Assembly (NCBI RefSeq): GCF_001515305.1
Contig: NZ_LNQV01000044.1
Location: 1-34,925 of the forward strand
Length of the DNA stretch: 34,925 nt
Origin: Aquitalea pelogenes
Lineage (GTDB): Bacteria > Pseudomonadota > Gammaproteobacteria > Burkholderiales > Chromobacteriaceae
Direction of reading: 5' to 3'
Shown here: positions 27,022 to 34,925 of the stretch, piece after piece
Numbering within the stretch: the stretch's first letter is position 1
Layout: each line of letters starts with the position of its first letter
Made by a program: the position numbers and the translations under genes
Notes under the pieces: model-generated
Seen by the model: the letters and a program-made list of their open reading frames with translations, nothing else
The model's database searches: none
Told to the model about the DNA's origin: nothing

Positions 27022-30000
27022 TCAGACGCTGGCGGTGTCCTGCTGTTGCAGCCAGCTGTCAAATGCGGCCAGCGCCTGCTCCAGCACAGGCACCAGCCCG
27101 ATGGCCGACGCTGCCTGCCCCGTCTTGGCGGCCTTCTCCACTGCCTCGGCCGCATTCCCCATGTCATTGGCCCCCACCATGCGGCTGGCACCCTTGATAC
27201 GGTGCGCCGCCCACGCCAGCTGGTCGGCATTGGCTGCGTTCACGGCCTGGCGCAAGACGTCCATGTCTTCCTGATTGGCCTGGGCAAAGTCATGCAGTAT
27301 TTCCAGCTCTACCGCCATGTCACCATCGCTGTAGACCTCCAGTACAGACCGGTCCACCGGGCAGCTGGTACTGGCAGAAGACATTGCATTGCTGGGTTCC
27401 ATCACGCTCTCCGCTGCGTTGTGCAGCCATTTTTTCAGCATGGCTGACAGAATGTTGATGGCCAGTGGCTTGGTCAGGAAATCATCCATCCCGGCCGCGC
27501 TGGTCTTGTTGAGTTCTTCCTGCCCGGCATTGGCAGTGCAGGCAATGATGGGCAGCCGGCCGCGCTCCGGATGCTCGGCCTCGTAGGCACGGATCAGCCG
27601 CGCCAGTTCATAACCATCGGTCACCGGCATGTGGCAGTCGGTCAGCAGCAGGCTGTAACGCCCCGCCTGCCACATGGCGTAGGCCTGGGCACCATCTTCC
27701 GCACATTCGGCGGTATAGCCCAGCTTTTCCAGCTGGCGCAAGGTGAGTTTGCGGTTGGTGGGATTGTCCTCGGCAAACAGGATGGGCAGGTACTGGCCAT
27801 GCGCGCCGTCCTCGGTTTCCGGTGCGGCGGCGTGGGTGGTGCGGGTGGCATCGTCATCCAGCTCGCCGGCAGCCAGCTCCTGGCTATCGACGATATTGGC
27901 CACCAACAGCAAGGACGCACGCGTCCCCTGGCCCGGCTGGCTGTCGAGTTCCACATGACCACCCATCAGCCCGGCCAGACGCCGGCAGATGGCCAGACCC
28001 AGCCCGGTTCCGCCAAAGCGGCGACTGGTATCGGATTCGGCCTGGGTAAAGGGTTCGAACAGCCGGGCCAGGTTGTCCGGCGAAATGCCTATCCCGGTGT
28101 CGATGATGTCAAAGCGCAGGGTCTGGGCGGAAAACTCCTGCTCCAGCACTTCCACGTGCAGGGTGATGCCGCCGTTGGCAGTGAACTTGACGGCATTGCT
28201 GACGAAGTTCTGCAGGATCTGGCGCAGGCGCAAGGGATCGAGCAATAGTGCTGGTGCCAGGCGTTCATCCACTTCCAGCTTCAATTGCAGGCCCTTGGCC
28301 GCCGCGGTTTCGGCATACAGCGTGCGCACCTGTTCCAGCAGCGGTTTGACCGCGGTGGGAGTGAGCACCACTTCCAGCTTGTCCGCTTCGATCTTGGAGA
28401 AATCCAGAATGTCATCAATCAGCCGCAACAAGGTGCGGGCGGACTCCTGGATGGTGTCCACGCTGTCCTTCTGCTCCGGGTTGAGCGGGGTCATGGCCAG
28501 CAGTTCCAGCATGCCCAGCACACCATTCATCGGGGTGCGGATTTCGTGGCTCATGGTGGCCAGGAAAGAGCTCTTGGCCCGGTTGGCCGCATTGGCCTGG
28601 TCACGCGCCATGCGCAGTTCAAACTCGGCCAGCTTGCTCTCGGTAATGTCCAGACAGGCCAGGATGGTGCCTTCATTCGGCCGATCCGGAAACAGCAGCA
28701 TGCCTTCAAACAACACCCAGATAGGGCGGCCATCGGCATTGATGCACTCCAGCTCGCAGCGCAGCTTGCTCTGGTACTGCACCATATTGTTGAGCTGGCT
28801 GGTCAGGTCGAACCAGCTTTGGTCGGACGCCAGCAGCTCCATCAGGTGCATGCCGGGCAGGCTGCTGCCGCCACGGCCAAAAATGTCCTCTGCCATGCGG
28901 TTGGCACGCACGATCTGCATTTGCTCGTTCAGCCGCAACAAGCCAATGGGTGAGGCGGAATAGATGGCCTCTTCTTCCTGCAGCACCGAACGCAACTGCG
29001 ATTCGGACAACTTGCGCCGGTCTTCTTCATCAAAGAAGCCCAGAATGTTGGCATAGGCACCCACCAAGGGCTGAATGCCCTTGCCCAGCAGGACAAGATC
29101 CGGCTTCAGCAGGCAAATCAGGGCCGATACATCGTCATCCATGGACACCGGCAGGGTAATCCAGGGCGGCATTTCGGCCAGGCGCTGCAATAGCCAGGTC
29201 AGGGGTTCTGGCTCGTGCGCTACGGTTTCCAGTGGTGGCAGGGTGTCTGGCCAGTTACCGGCCTGCAGATGAATCTCGAAACGGTCGTCCGGAAATTCGG
29301 CCAGCACCAGCATGAACCCCTGTTCGGCGCTGCTGAAACGGATGAACTCGTCCAGCAGACGGTCCAGCACCTGCTTGCGCGGCCAACGGCTGAGCATCAG
29401 GTTTTCCACATGGGAAATGGCGGACAGCATGCTCAGGTTGTGTTCCAGCGAACGTTCGGCGATACGGCGCTGATGTTCGTCGCGCACGATCAGCATGAAT
29501 TCCTTGTCGGTATCCGTGCTGCGGAACAGGCTGACCGTGATGCCGGCAAAGAAGCGCTCCTGATTAAGCTTGATACCTTCACCTTGCAGCGTCTGGCTGC
29601 CCAGTTCACTCACCCGGTGCAAGGTATCAGCCAATTCCTGCGGCAAGCTGAGCAACTGGCTGATCTGCCGCCCTTCCAGCATCTCCCGTCCGTTGTCGAA
29701 CAGGCGCTGCGCACCGGCATTGGCGGACAGCACCGTACCGTGCTGGTTGATGGTCATGATGGCATCGCCAGCGGCATCCAGCATGCGCTGCAAGCGGTTC
29801 AGCGGCTTGAGCACCCGCTTGGTCATGCTGTAGAGCAGAACCAGCCCCAGGGCCAGAATGGCCAGGCCCAGCACGGCATCGTGAATCAGCTGCCGGCGAT
29901 AGTCCTCAAGGGCAAGCTGGATCTGGGCGGCACTCAGCCGGTTGGTCTGTACAAACAGGTTCCAGCTTTCCTGCTGCACCTGTGCCAGCAGTTGCTGCAT

Positions 30001-30876
30001 GTCGGATTGCATGCCGGCAATGCTCTGGTGCGCCTGCATGGCTGCCAGTTGCTGTTTGTTGAGCATGTGCAGCTGCAAGGCAACGTCAGATACACGCCGC
30101 AAGCTGGACTGCAAGGCCTGGTCCTGGGTGTGCGCCACATCAGCCCGCAGCTGTTGCAGCATCAGGTTGCTCAGGTCCAGCCGGGATTGCAGGTCACCCT
30201 CTTCGGTTTCACTCAACGGGGCATCACGCTCGCTGCGCAACAATAGGGCGGAAGCGGTGGTACGCAGGACATGACCGATATTCCAGCTGCTCTGGGCGAT
30301 ATCCATCATGATGTACAGGCCGGGGGGCGCATGCCATTTCATCTGCCCGTTCATGCCAATCAGCACATCGTTGATGGCATCCTGCAAATGGCGTGAAGAC
30401 AGTTCCACGCCATAACCCAGCGTTTCATCCGCCCCCCAGGCAGGGCCAATCCGCATGTCGACTTCTGGCCGCAAGCTGCGAAAACTCTCCAGCTGCAATG
30501 CGACATCGGCCAGTTTGGCACGCTGCTCAGCCACAATGTCACGCTCACCTGCCGCCAGTGCCTGTTGCATCCAGCTGTCTGACTGCATGCGCAACAAGGC
30601 AAGTGCGCTGCGTTCACTCGGGTAGGGAGGGGTGTTACGGTACAGCAGGCCACGACCAAGAATGGCCTCACGCCGCAACAGATCGGCCGCGGTGTAAAAC
30701 TTGCTGCTGATCTGATGTACGTCGGCCAGCTCCACCGCCTGCTGATAATGCTGCCAGGACGCCGCCAGCAAGCGGGTGACCCAGCCGATCTGGAATACCC
30801 CAAGCAAGACGACAATGGCAATGACTGCTCTGCCGATGGACAGCGTCTGGCTGGTCTTGTTGTTGATTCTGGCCAT
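27022..30876 (-). CDS. hybrid sensor histidine kinase (HK-REC-Hpt, BvgS/RocS-type)
   Basis: 1284 residues from ATG 30876, with AGGGGGG just upstream. Order: membrane helix about 14-37; a mostly helical sensor region about 38-330, probably periplasmic; second helix about 331-352; PAS (about 365-470); a GAF-like region (about 500-625); PAS (about 630-750); HisKA with FLATMSHEIRTPMNG (phospho-His about 777); HATPase with NAVKF and GGTGLGLAI; receiver with LLLTDCHMPVTDGYE (Asp about 1080); Hpt with AAHRIKGASRM (His about 1225). All phosphotransfer residues are present, so a four-step relay is expected. The final acceptors are probably the two receiver proteins encoded just upstream in the same operon. 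The signal is unknown. Confidence 0.93.
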   Translation of the reverse strand: MARINNKTSQTLSIGRAVIAIVVLLGVFQIGWVTRLLAASWQHYQQAVELADVHQISSKFYTAADLLRREAILGRGLLYRNTPPYPSERSALALLRMQSDSWMQQALAAGERDIVAEQRAKLADVALQLESFRSLRPEVDMRIGPAWGADETLGYGVELSSRHLQDAINDVLIGMNGQMKWHAPPGLYIMMDIAQSSWNIGHVLRTTASALLLRSERDAPLSETEEGDLQSRLDLSNLMLQQLRADVAHTQDQALQSSLRRVSDVALQLHMLNKQQLAAMQAHQSIAGMQSDMQQLLAQVQQESWNLFVQTNRLSAAQIQLALEDYRRQLIHDAVLGLAILALGLVLLYSMTKRVLKPLNRLQRMLDAAGDAIMTINQHGTVLSANAGAQRLFDNGREMLEGRQISQLLSLPQELADTLHRVSELGSQTLQGEGIKLNQERFFAGITVSLFRSTDTDKEFMLIVRDEHQRRIAERSLEHNLSMLSAISHVENLMLSRWPRKQVLDRLLDEFIRFSSAEQGFMLVLAEFPDDRFEIHLQAGNWPDTLPPLETVAHEPEPLTWLLQRLAEMPPWITLPVSMDDDVSALICLLKPDLVLLGKGIQPLVGAYANILGFFDEEDRRKLSESQLRSVLQEEEAIYSASPIGLLRLNEQMQIVRANRMAEDIFGRGGSSLPGMHLMELLASDQSWFDLTSQLNNMVQYQSKLRCELECINADGRPIWVLFEGMLLFPDRPNEGTILACLDITESKLAEFELRMARDQANAANRAKSSFLATMSHEIRTPMNGVLGMLELLAMTPLNPEQKDSVDTIQESARTLLRLIDDILDFSKIEADKLEVVLTPTAVKPLLEQVRTLYAETAAAKGLQLKLEVDERLAPALLLDPLRLRQILQNFVSNAVKFTANGGITLHVEVLEQEFSAQTLRFDIIDTGIGISPDNLARLFEPFTQAESDTSRRFGGTGLGLAICRRLAGLMGGHVELDSQPGQGTRASLLLVANIVDSQELAAGELDDDATRTTHAAAPETEDGAHGQYLPILFAEDNPTNRKLTLRQLEKLGYTAECAEDGAQAYAMWQAGRYSLLLTDCHMPVTDGYELARLIRAYEAEHPERGRLPIIACTANAGQEELNKTSAAGMDDFLTKPLAINILSAMLKKWLHNAAESVMEPSNAMSSASTSCPVDRSVLEVYSDGDMAVELEILHDFAQANQEDMDVLRQAVNAANADQLAWAAHRIKGASRMVGANDMGNAAEAVEKAAKTGQAASAIGLVPVLEQALAAFDSWLQQQDTASV

Positions 30877-30901
30877 CCATCCCCCCTGCTGGCGCAAAGG
30901 C

Positions 30902-31648
30902 CTAGCCTTGCTGACCGGATGGTTCGGTTGCCGCAGCATCCGCAACCGGCGTTTGGTCAGACGTCTCGATTTCCAGCTGATGTACGCCGTAACGGTCGCT
31001 GAAATTACGCAATACTGCCAGTTGGTTGGCCGAGATACTTGCTCCCTGTGGCAGCAGCAAATGCCCGCTCTTGCTGCGCAGGTCTGCCGCCAGTACCGAG
31101 CCGGGCTTGGCACTGTGTATCGTCACGATTTCCCCCTGCACGGCGGGCAAATCTTCAGCGCGCGGCTCGAACAGACGACGGAACACCTTTTTGTCGTAGT
31201 CGGTTCCGGTATCAACACTGTAATAGCTGAACGGGTCCACCTCGGGCCGTGCGCGCTTCAGGGCCTGAGTGATCGCCTTTTCCACATCCGCCGGTTTTGG
31301 CGGCTTCACGACAAAGCCGTCCGCGTGCAATTTGACCGCTACCGTGACATTGCTGCGGTCGGCATGGCCAGACAGGATGATGAAGGGCAGGTTGGATGCA
31401 TTGGCGGTATGGCCGCAACGCAGTTCCTTGAGCAGGTCCAGGCCGTTCATCGGCTTCATTTCCACATCGCACAGCACCAGGTCCACCATGCGCATGTCCA
31501 GCGTACGCATGGCCGTGCTGCCATCCGGCGCTTGCGAAATGTGCTCCGCACGAATTCCCATGGTTTGCAGTGACTGGCTGACCAGTGTGCGGACCAGCGA
31601 CTGATCGTCCACCACCAGTATTTTCAGCTTTTCCAGCTCAATCGACAT
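30902..31648 (-). CDS. response regulator with non-DNA-binding C-terminal domain
   Basis: 248 residues. The receiver (about 8-130) has KILVVDDQSLVRTLV, phospho-Asp about 61 in VLCDVEMKPMNG, Ser about 93 and Lys about 115 in FVVKPPKP. The C-terminal part (about 165-235: GSVLAADLRSKSGHLLLPQGASISANQLAVLRNF) resembles the small domain often found in front of HD-GYP domains. No HD-GYP, GGDEF or helix-turn-helix follows, so the output is probably protein binding. AAGGGG precedes ATG 31648; the kinase starts 25 bases after its stop. It is a likely phosphorelay partner of the kinase, sharing it with the receiver-EAL protein upstream. Confidence 0.87.
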   Translation of the reverse strand: MSIELEKLKILVVDDQSLVRTLVSQSLQTMGIRAEHISQAPDGSTAMRTLDMRMVDLVLCDVEMKPMNGLDLLKELRCGHTANASNLPFIILSGHADRSNVTVAVKLHADGFVVKPPKPADVEKAITQALKRARPEVDPFSYYSVDTGTDYDKKVFRRLFEPRAEDLPAVQGEIVTIHSAKPGSVLAADLRSKSGHLLLPQGASISANQLAVLRNFSDRYGVHQLEIETSDQTPVADAAATEPSGQQG

Positions 31649-31687
31649 GATTCACCCCTTGCACGTCATGACATCTTCGCTGCTGGT

Positions 31688-32878
31688 CTATCCCTGAATG
31701 GTGCCAGCAGTCTGTTGTTGTTCCAGATAAGAGAATAGCTCGCCCATGCCCAACTGCAGGGCAATTTGCTCGCCACTGACATGACAGCCGGACAGCGCAT
31801 TGATTGCGGCAAGGTCGGCTTCATTGTCCAGATGCGTGATGGTCAGTTGCGCGGTGGTCAATCCGCAGCATTGCAGCAAGGCCAGCAGGCTTTGTTGCTG
31901 GTGCGGCCACTGCTGCATCGTGGAGGCGGCAACACGCACGCCATCCAGCGGCAAGTCGAGCAGATTGCAAACGGTCAGCCCACCCTCGCCCAACTGCTCG
32001 GCAAGCAAATGGAAACCAAAGTATTTCAGTTTGGCAATATTCTCATAGCATACCGGAGAGTGATGCGCCTGCAAGCCATCGGCCAGCAGAAATCCGATTT
32101 GTCCTGGCACCAGCCCGTGCTGGCGCAACAAGGCAGCATAGCGATCGAACACGTTGTCATGCGCCAGACAGCTGACATCCAGATGCAGCAAGAACGGTAT
32201 GTGTTGACGCAGCGAATGGGGAATACCAACCAGAACCTGCACCAGGCGCTCCATCACCATTTCCAGAATCAGCACCGGAAGCTGTGGGCTACTGGCCAGT
32301 TGCCGATAAAAACCGGCGTCCAGTGGCAACAGACCGCTTGGCAATTGCAAGGCAGCAACCTGCATGGCCCGGAGCTGACGCTGCTCATCATCCAGTACCG
32401 GGCGAAATTCCAGCGCCAGTGGTGCCGCAGCACAGTCATGCCACAACTGCTGCGGATCAAGCGCGGTACTGCCAGCCTGCTGCTCCATGTCGGCAAAAAC
32501 CGCATTGAGCTGATGCAGGAACTGGTCAATGCTGTATGGCTTGCACAGGAAATGCACACTGGGCATGCCCTGACTGCGCGCCATGCGCACGATGGCATGC
32601 AGGATGCGACTGTCGTAGCCGGAAATAATCAGCAAGGATGCCCGGCAACCAATGGCCGTCAGGTTCTTGATGAAGTCGATCCCGCTCATGCCGGGAATGC
32701 CGATATCGGTGATGATCAGGTCGTAACTGTTTTCCGCTGCACTACGCAAGGCTTCGGCGGGGTCGCTGAATTCGTCGATAGTCGTGGCTTGCCGGCTGAA
32801 GAAGCCGGTCTGACGGGAGATCAGCTTGCGCAGGATGACCTGGTCTTCCAGGATCAATAATCTCAGGGGTGGCGGCAT
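31688..32878 (-). CDS. response regulator with degenerate EAL domain (RocR-like layout)
   Basis: 396 residues from ATG 32878, with GAGGAG upstream. The receiver (about 5-125) is intact: ILEDQ, Asp58 in IITDIGIPGMSG, Ser86, Lys113. Residues about 150-390 align in pattern with an EAL c-di-GMP phosphodiesterase. However, EAL reads about VAA (174), the NxS motif reads DVS (233), and DDFGTG reads AEQLGEGG (293-300). Without these metal and catalytic residues it cannot be an active phosphodiesterase. It may sense c-di-GMP or bind a partner under phosphorylation control. First gene of the operon with the receiver protein and hybrid kinase; this recalls the RocS-RocA-RocR system. Confidence 0.85.
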   Translation of the reverse strand: MPPPLRLLILEDQVILRKLISRQTGFFSRQATTIDEFSDPAEALRSAAENSYDLIITDIGIPGMSGIDFIKNLTAIGCRASLLIISGYDSRILHAIVRMARSQGMPSVHFLCKPYSIDQFLHQLNAVFADMEQQAGSTALDPQQLWHDCAAAPLALEFRPVLDDEQRQLRAMQVAALQLPSGLLPLDAGFYRQLASSPQLPVLILEMVMERLVQVLVGIPHSLRQHIPFLLHLDVSCLAHDNVFDRYAALLRQHGLVPGQIGFLLADGLQAHHSPVCYENIAKLKYFGFHLLAEQLGEGGLTVCNLLDLPLDGVRVAASTMQQWPHQQQSLLALLQCCGLTTAQLTITHLDNEADLAAINALSGCHVSGEQIALQLGMGELFSYLEQQQTAGTIQG

Positions 32879-32930
32879 TGCGGACTCCTCAGGAATGCAA
32901 TGTCCACCGGATTTCAAGGCCGGTAGCAAT

Positions 32931-32963
32931 GCGGGCGTTTACGCTATTGGTATAGCAGCCCGC
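32931..32963 (-). promoter_or_regulatory. hairpin in the leader of the signalling operon
   Basis: GCGGGC (32931-32936) pairs with GCCCGC (32958-32963), with an inner GCTAT-TGGT-ATAGC stem. It lies about 53 bases before ATG 32878. No run of T follows on the minus strand within a few bases. It may be a leader structure or part of an operator. Nearby, TTACC-A-GGTAA is a perfect small palindrome near 33026. Confidence 0.35.
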
Positions 32964-33056
32964 ATCACTCCGGAGCAAGCATTACCCTGGCAATACTTGA
33001 TAAAAACAGAATGAGATTAAAGTAATTACCAGGTAAATCGCACATCCTGCCTTTAG

Positions 33057-34685
33057 TCAGCGCGTTTCTTGTGGTGGTTCGGGCGGTGTCGCCGGGGCGG
33101 CATACCAATGTCGTGGCGGCACGATCACCGGCTGTGCCGGCTGGGCACGGAAGTGCGGGGACATGATCTGCACGCCAAACTCATTGAACACATCCTGTAT
33201 ATGCCCGTGCAGGGCGGTAAACAGATCGACGGGTAGTGTGTCCGGCAGGATATTTACCTGCAGCTCGTACTCGACATAAAAATCCTGCAGCTTCAGCTGA
33301 CGGACCAGGATGGGCTGTCTTGCATCCACGGTCGGCGTGCGGTGCGCTGCCAGCTCCAGCATGGCCTGCACTTGCCGCCATGGCGTGTCATAGCCAATCG
33401 ACACCACCGTAGTCAAGGCCAACCCGCGCCCCTGGCTTGGCCGGCTGTAATTCTCCACCTTGCCGCCCACCACCACGGCATTGGGCAGGGTGACCTCGTG
33501 CTCCTGTCGCGTCATCACCTTGGTGGACAAGGCACTCAGTTCGGTCACATACCCCTCCACATCGCCGATACGTACATAATCTCCGGCGCGCAAAGCACGG
33601 GAATACACCAGGACCAGACCACTCATTGCATGATTCATGATGCCCGCCGAGCCCAGTGTCACCAGTAAGCCGAAGAACACACTCATGCCTTTGAAGGCAT
33701 CGGAATCCGCCCCCGGGAAATAAGGATAGGCAATGGTCAATGCAAACAACCACAGCACCACACCCAGCAAGCGACGTGTGGCACCCGCGGTTTCGGGATG
33801 CAGGCCGGGAAAGCGCAACTGACCACTTTCGACCATGCCGAACACCAGACCCAAGCCACGGGACAATAAACGGGTAAACAGGAATATCAGCGAGACTGTC
33901 AGCAAACCGGGAATGGCCGCGGCCGCGTTATCGAGCAATGCGCTCACCAGCGTCCACAGGAATGCACCCAAACGGCGGCTCCACGGCAAGGTATACGGAA
34001 AGCGGGCCAGCAACCAGGTCAGCCACAGATAGCTCAGGAACAGGATGCAAAGCGCGGTGGTCAGATTGATGATGCCGCCTTCGGCCCGCAACACCATACC
34101 GCGCAAGCTAACACGCGCCCGAATCCAGCCAGGGAGCTTATCCGGGTGCAAGGGCAAACGCCGCAAGGCATGACGACGCAGACGCAGCGTCAGATAGAGC
34201 AAGCCAACAAAAACGACTGTGCCCGCAATACCATAGCCAAAGGCGATGGCCAGCGCCCCGGAGGAATGCTCCTGCAAATAGTTACGCCGTAATCGATTCA
34301 GCCGTTCCACCACATTGCTGGCGGATTGTTGCAGGCTCAGGCCATCAGCCGGGTCCAGATCATCGGCGATGATATTGAACAGTGGCTTGCCGTTCACCGA
34401 TATCCGGTAAGCGGTATTTGCACCGCTGCCATACGGTGTGGCCAGTACGGGAAACTCAGCATCTGCCGCTTCCAGGCCACGCATCCGCGCTTCCACACGC
34501 ACCACACGTTGCGGTGCGGTCAGCTCACCCTCCTTACCCAGAAACAGATAAACCGGTTGCCCGGCCAAAACCAGGGTGCGCTGCTGCTCCCAGGCATCGG
34601 GAGACAGACGCGGCTCCGCAGCCATCAGCGGATGGCTCAGCAACAAGGTGCACAACACAAACACACGCAACAACAGGCTAGACAC
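33057..34685 (-). CDS. MscS-family mechanosensitive ion channel with periplasmic N-terminal domain
   Basis: 542 residues from a GTG start at 34685, with GGAGG 7 bases upstream. A signal peptide (about 1-22, cleavage after LMA) leads to a periplasmic domain (about 23-145), then several helices (145-345). The pore helix and beta domain follow: GSAGIMNHAMSGLVLVYSRALRAGDYVRIGDVEGYVTELSALSTKVMTRQEHEVTLPN (about 348-405). The C-terminal domain ends in a Pro-rich tail. It is longer than MscS of E. coli (286 residues), as in YbdG/YnaI-like or larger relatives. It would release solutes on hypo-osmotic shock or have a regulated role. It is a single gene downstream of an rRNA operon. Confidence 0.9.
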   Translation of the reverse strand: MSSLLLRVFVLCTLLLSHPLMAAEPRLSPDAWEQQRTLVLAGQPVYLFLGKEGELTAPQRVVRVEARMRGLEAADAEFPVLATPYGSGANTAYRISVNGKPLFNIIADDLDPADGLSLQQSASNVVERLNRLRRNYLQEHSSGALAIAFGYGIAGTVVFVGLLYLTLRLRRHALRRLPLHPDKLPGWIRARVSLRGMVLRAEGGIINLTTALCILFLSYLWLTWLLARFPYTLPWSRRLGAFLWTLVSALLDNAAAAIPGLLTVSLIFLFTRLLSRGLGLVFGMVESGQLRFPGLHPETAGATRRLLGVVLWLFALTIAYPYFPGADSDAFKGMSVFFGLLVTLGSAGIMNHAMSGLVLVYSRALRAGDYVRIGDVEGYVTELSALSTKVMTRQEHEVTLPNAVVVGGKVENYSRPSQGRGLALTTVVSIGYDTPWRQVQAMLELAAHRTPTVDARQPILVRQLKLQDFYVEYELQVNILPDTLPVDLFTALHGHIQDVFNEFGVQIMSPHFRAQPAQPVIVPPRHWYAAPATPPEPPQETR

Positions 34686-34831
34686 AATGCATCCTCCAGT
34701 CTTGGACTGGCCTTAATCATAGCGGTTTGGCGATGCCGGGTAAGGGGGGCGTGTCATCACCGGCCATGCCGATGCAATCGTGGAGACTGACTGAGCAGAG
34801 TACGGACTCGTTACCCGAGCCAGAATGCACA

Positions 34832-34857
34832 AAGCCCAGCTCGGTTGAGCTGGGCTT
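34832..34857 (-). terminator. rRNA operon terminator
   Basis: An 11-bp perfect stem AAGCCCAGCTC (34832-34842) and GAGCTGGGCTT (34847-34857) with a 4-base loop lies directly after the 5S rRNA 3' end, followed by a short T-rich stretch on the minus strand. Confidence 0.8.
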
Positions 34858-34865
34858 CGAAGGGG

Positions 34866-34925
34866 GAGTCTGGCAGTGTCCTACTTTCACATGGCGAATG
34901 CCACACTATCATCGGCGCTAAGGCG
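34866..34925 (-). rRNA. rrf: 5S ribosomal RNA, 3' part
   Basis: Read on the minus strand, the sequence GATGATAGTGTGGCATTCGC, then ATGTGAAAGTAGGACACTGC and CAGACTCCC, is the 3' half of a betaproteobacterial 5S rRNA. The gene runs off the right edge of the window. It implies a 16S-23S-5S operon to the right, transcribed leftward. The exact 3' end is approximate. Confidence 0.9.

Overview
The window looks like chromosomal DNA of a GC-rich betaproteobacterium, most likely Neisseriales/Chromobacteriaceae (Aquitalea- or Chromobacterium-like). This rests on hemA-prfA and pdxH of betaproteobacterial type, an AdhC/FghA formaldehyde pair, many LysR regulators and a 5S rRNA end; the genus is an inference. 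No phage, IS transposase, CRISPR array or tRNA was seen.

Layout. 1-4100: a DUF2892 membrane protein, a Crp-family regulator, a frameshifted RNase D-like exonuclease, a MarC membrane protein and an Ntn amidohydrolase, with ~100-bp hairpin repeats at gene 3' ends. 4172-14848: an aromatic catabolic island. A minus-strand operon (nbaH-J-I-G-F-C-D plus a kynurenine-formamidase-like hydrolase) and a plus-strand set (LysR regulator, nbaE dehydrogenase, AAHS transporter) encode complete meta-cleavage of 3-hydroxyanthranilate to pyruvate and acetyl-CoA. 14839-17918: a LysR regulator divergent from glutathione-dependent formaldehyde oxidation (adhC, fghA). 17942-22411: a guanidinobutyrate module (gbuA ureohydrolase, sodium:solute symporter, substrate-binding-like protein without signal peptide, divergent LysR). 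22438-25592: housekeeping pdxH, hemA and prfA, followed by a possible small RNA. 26099-27015: a GcvA-like LysR gene. 27022-32878: a three-gene phosphorelay operon (receiver plus degenerate EAL, receiver with a C-terminal domain, large hybrid histidine kinase). 33057-34685: an MscS-type channel. 34866-34925: the 3' end of a 5S rRNA gene, so an rRNA operon continues to the right.

Two points stand out. First, both promoters of the 3-hydroxyanthranilate cluster carry the same 29-bp element (23 of 29 identical) in the same orientation, 20-21 bp before a TACACT -10-like box; this looks like the operator of the cluster's LysR regulator. Second, five genes are each broken by exactly one missing base, mostly where restoring a G or C gives a full-length family member. 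That points to sequence or assembly error more than to five independent pseudogenes, and the affected genes should be read as probably intact in the organism.
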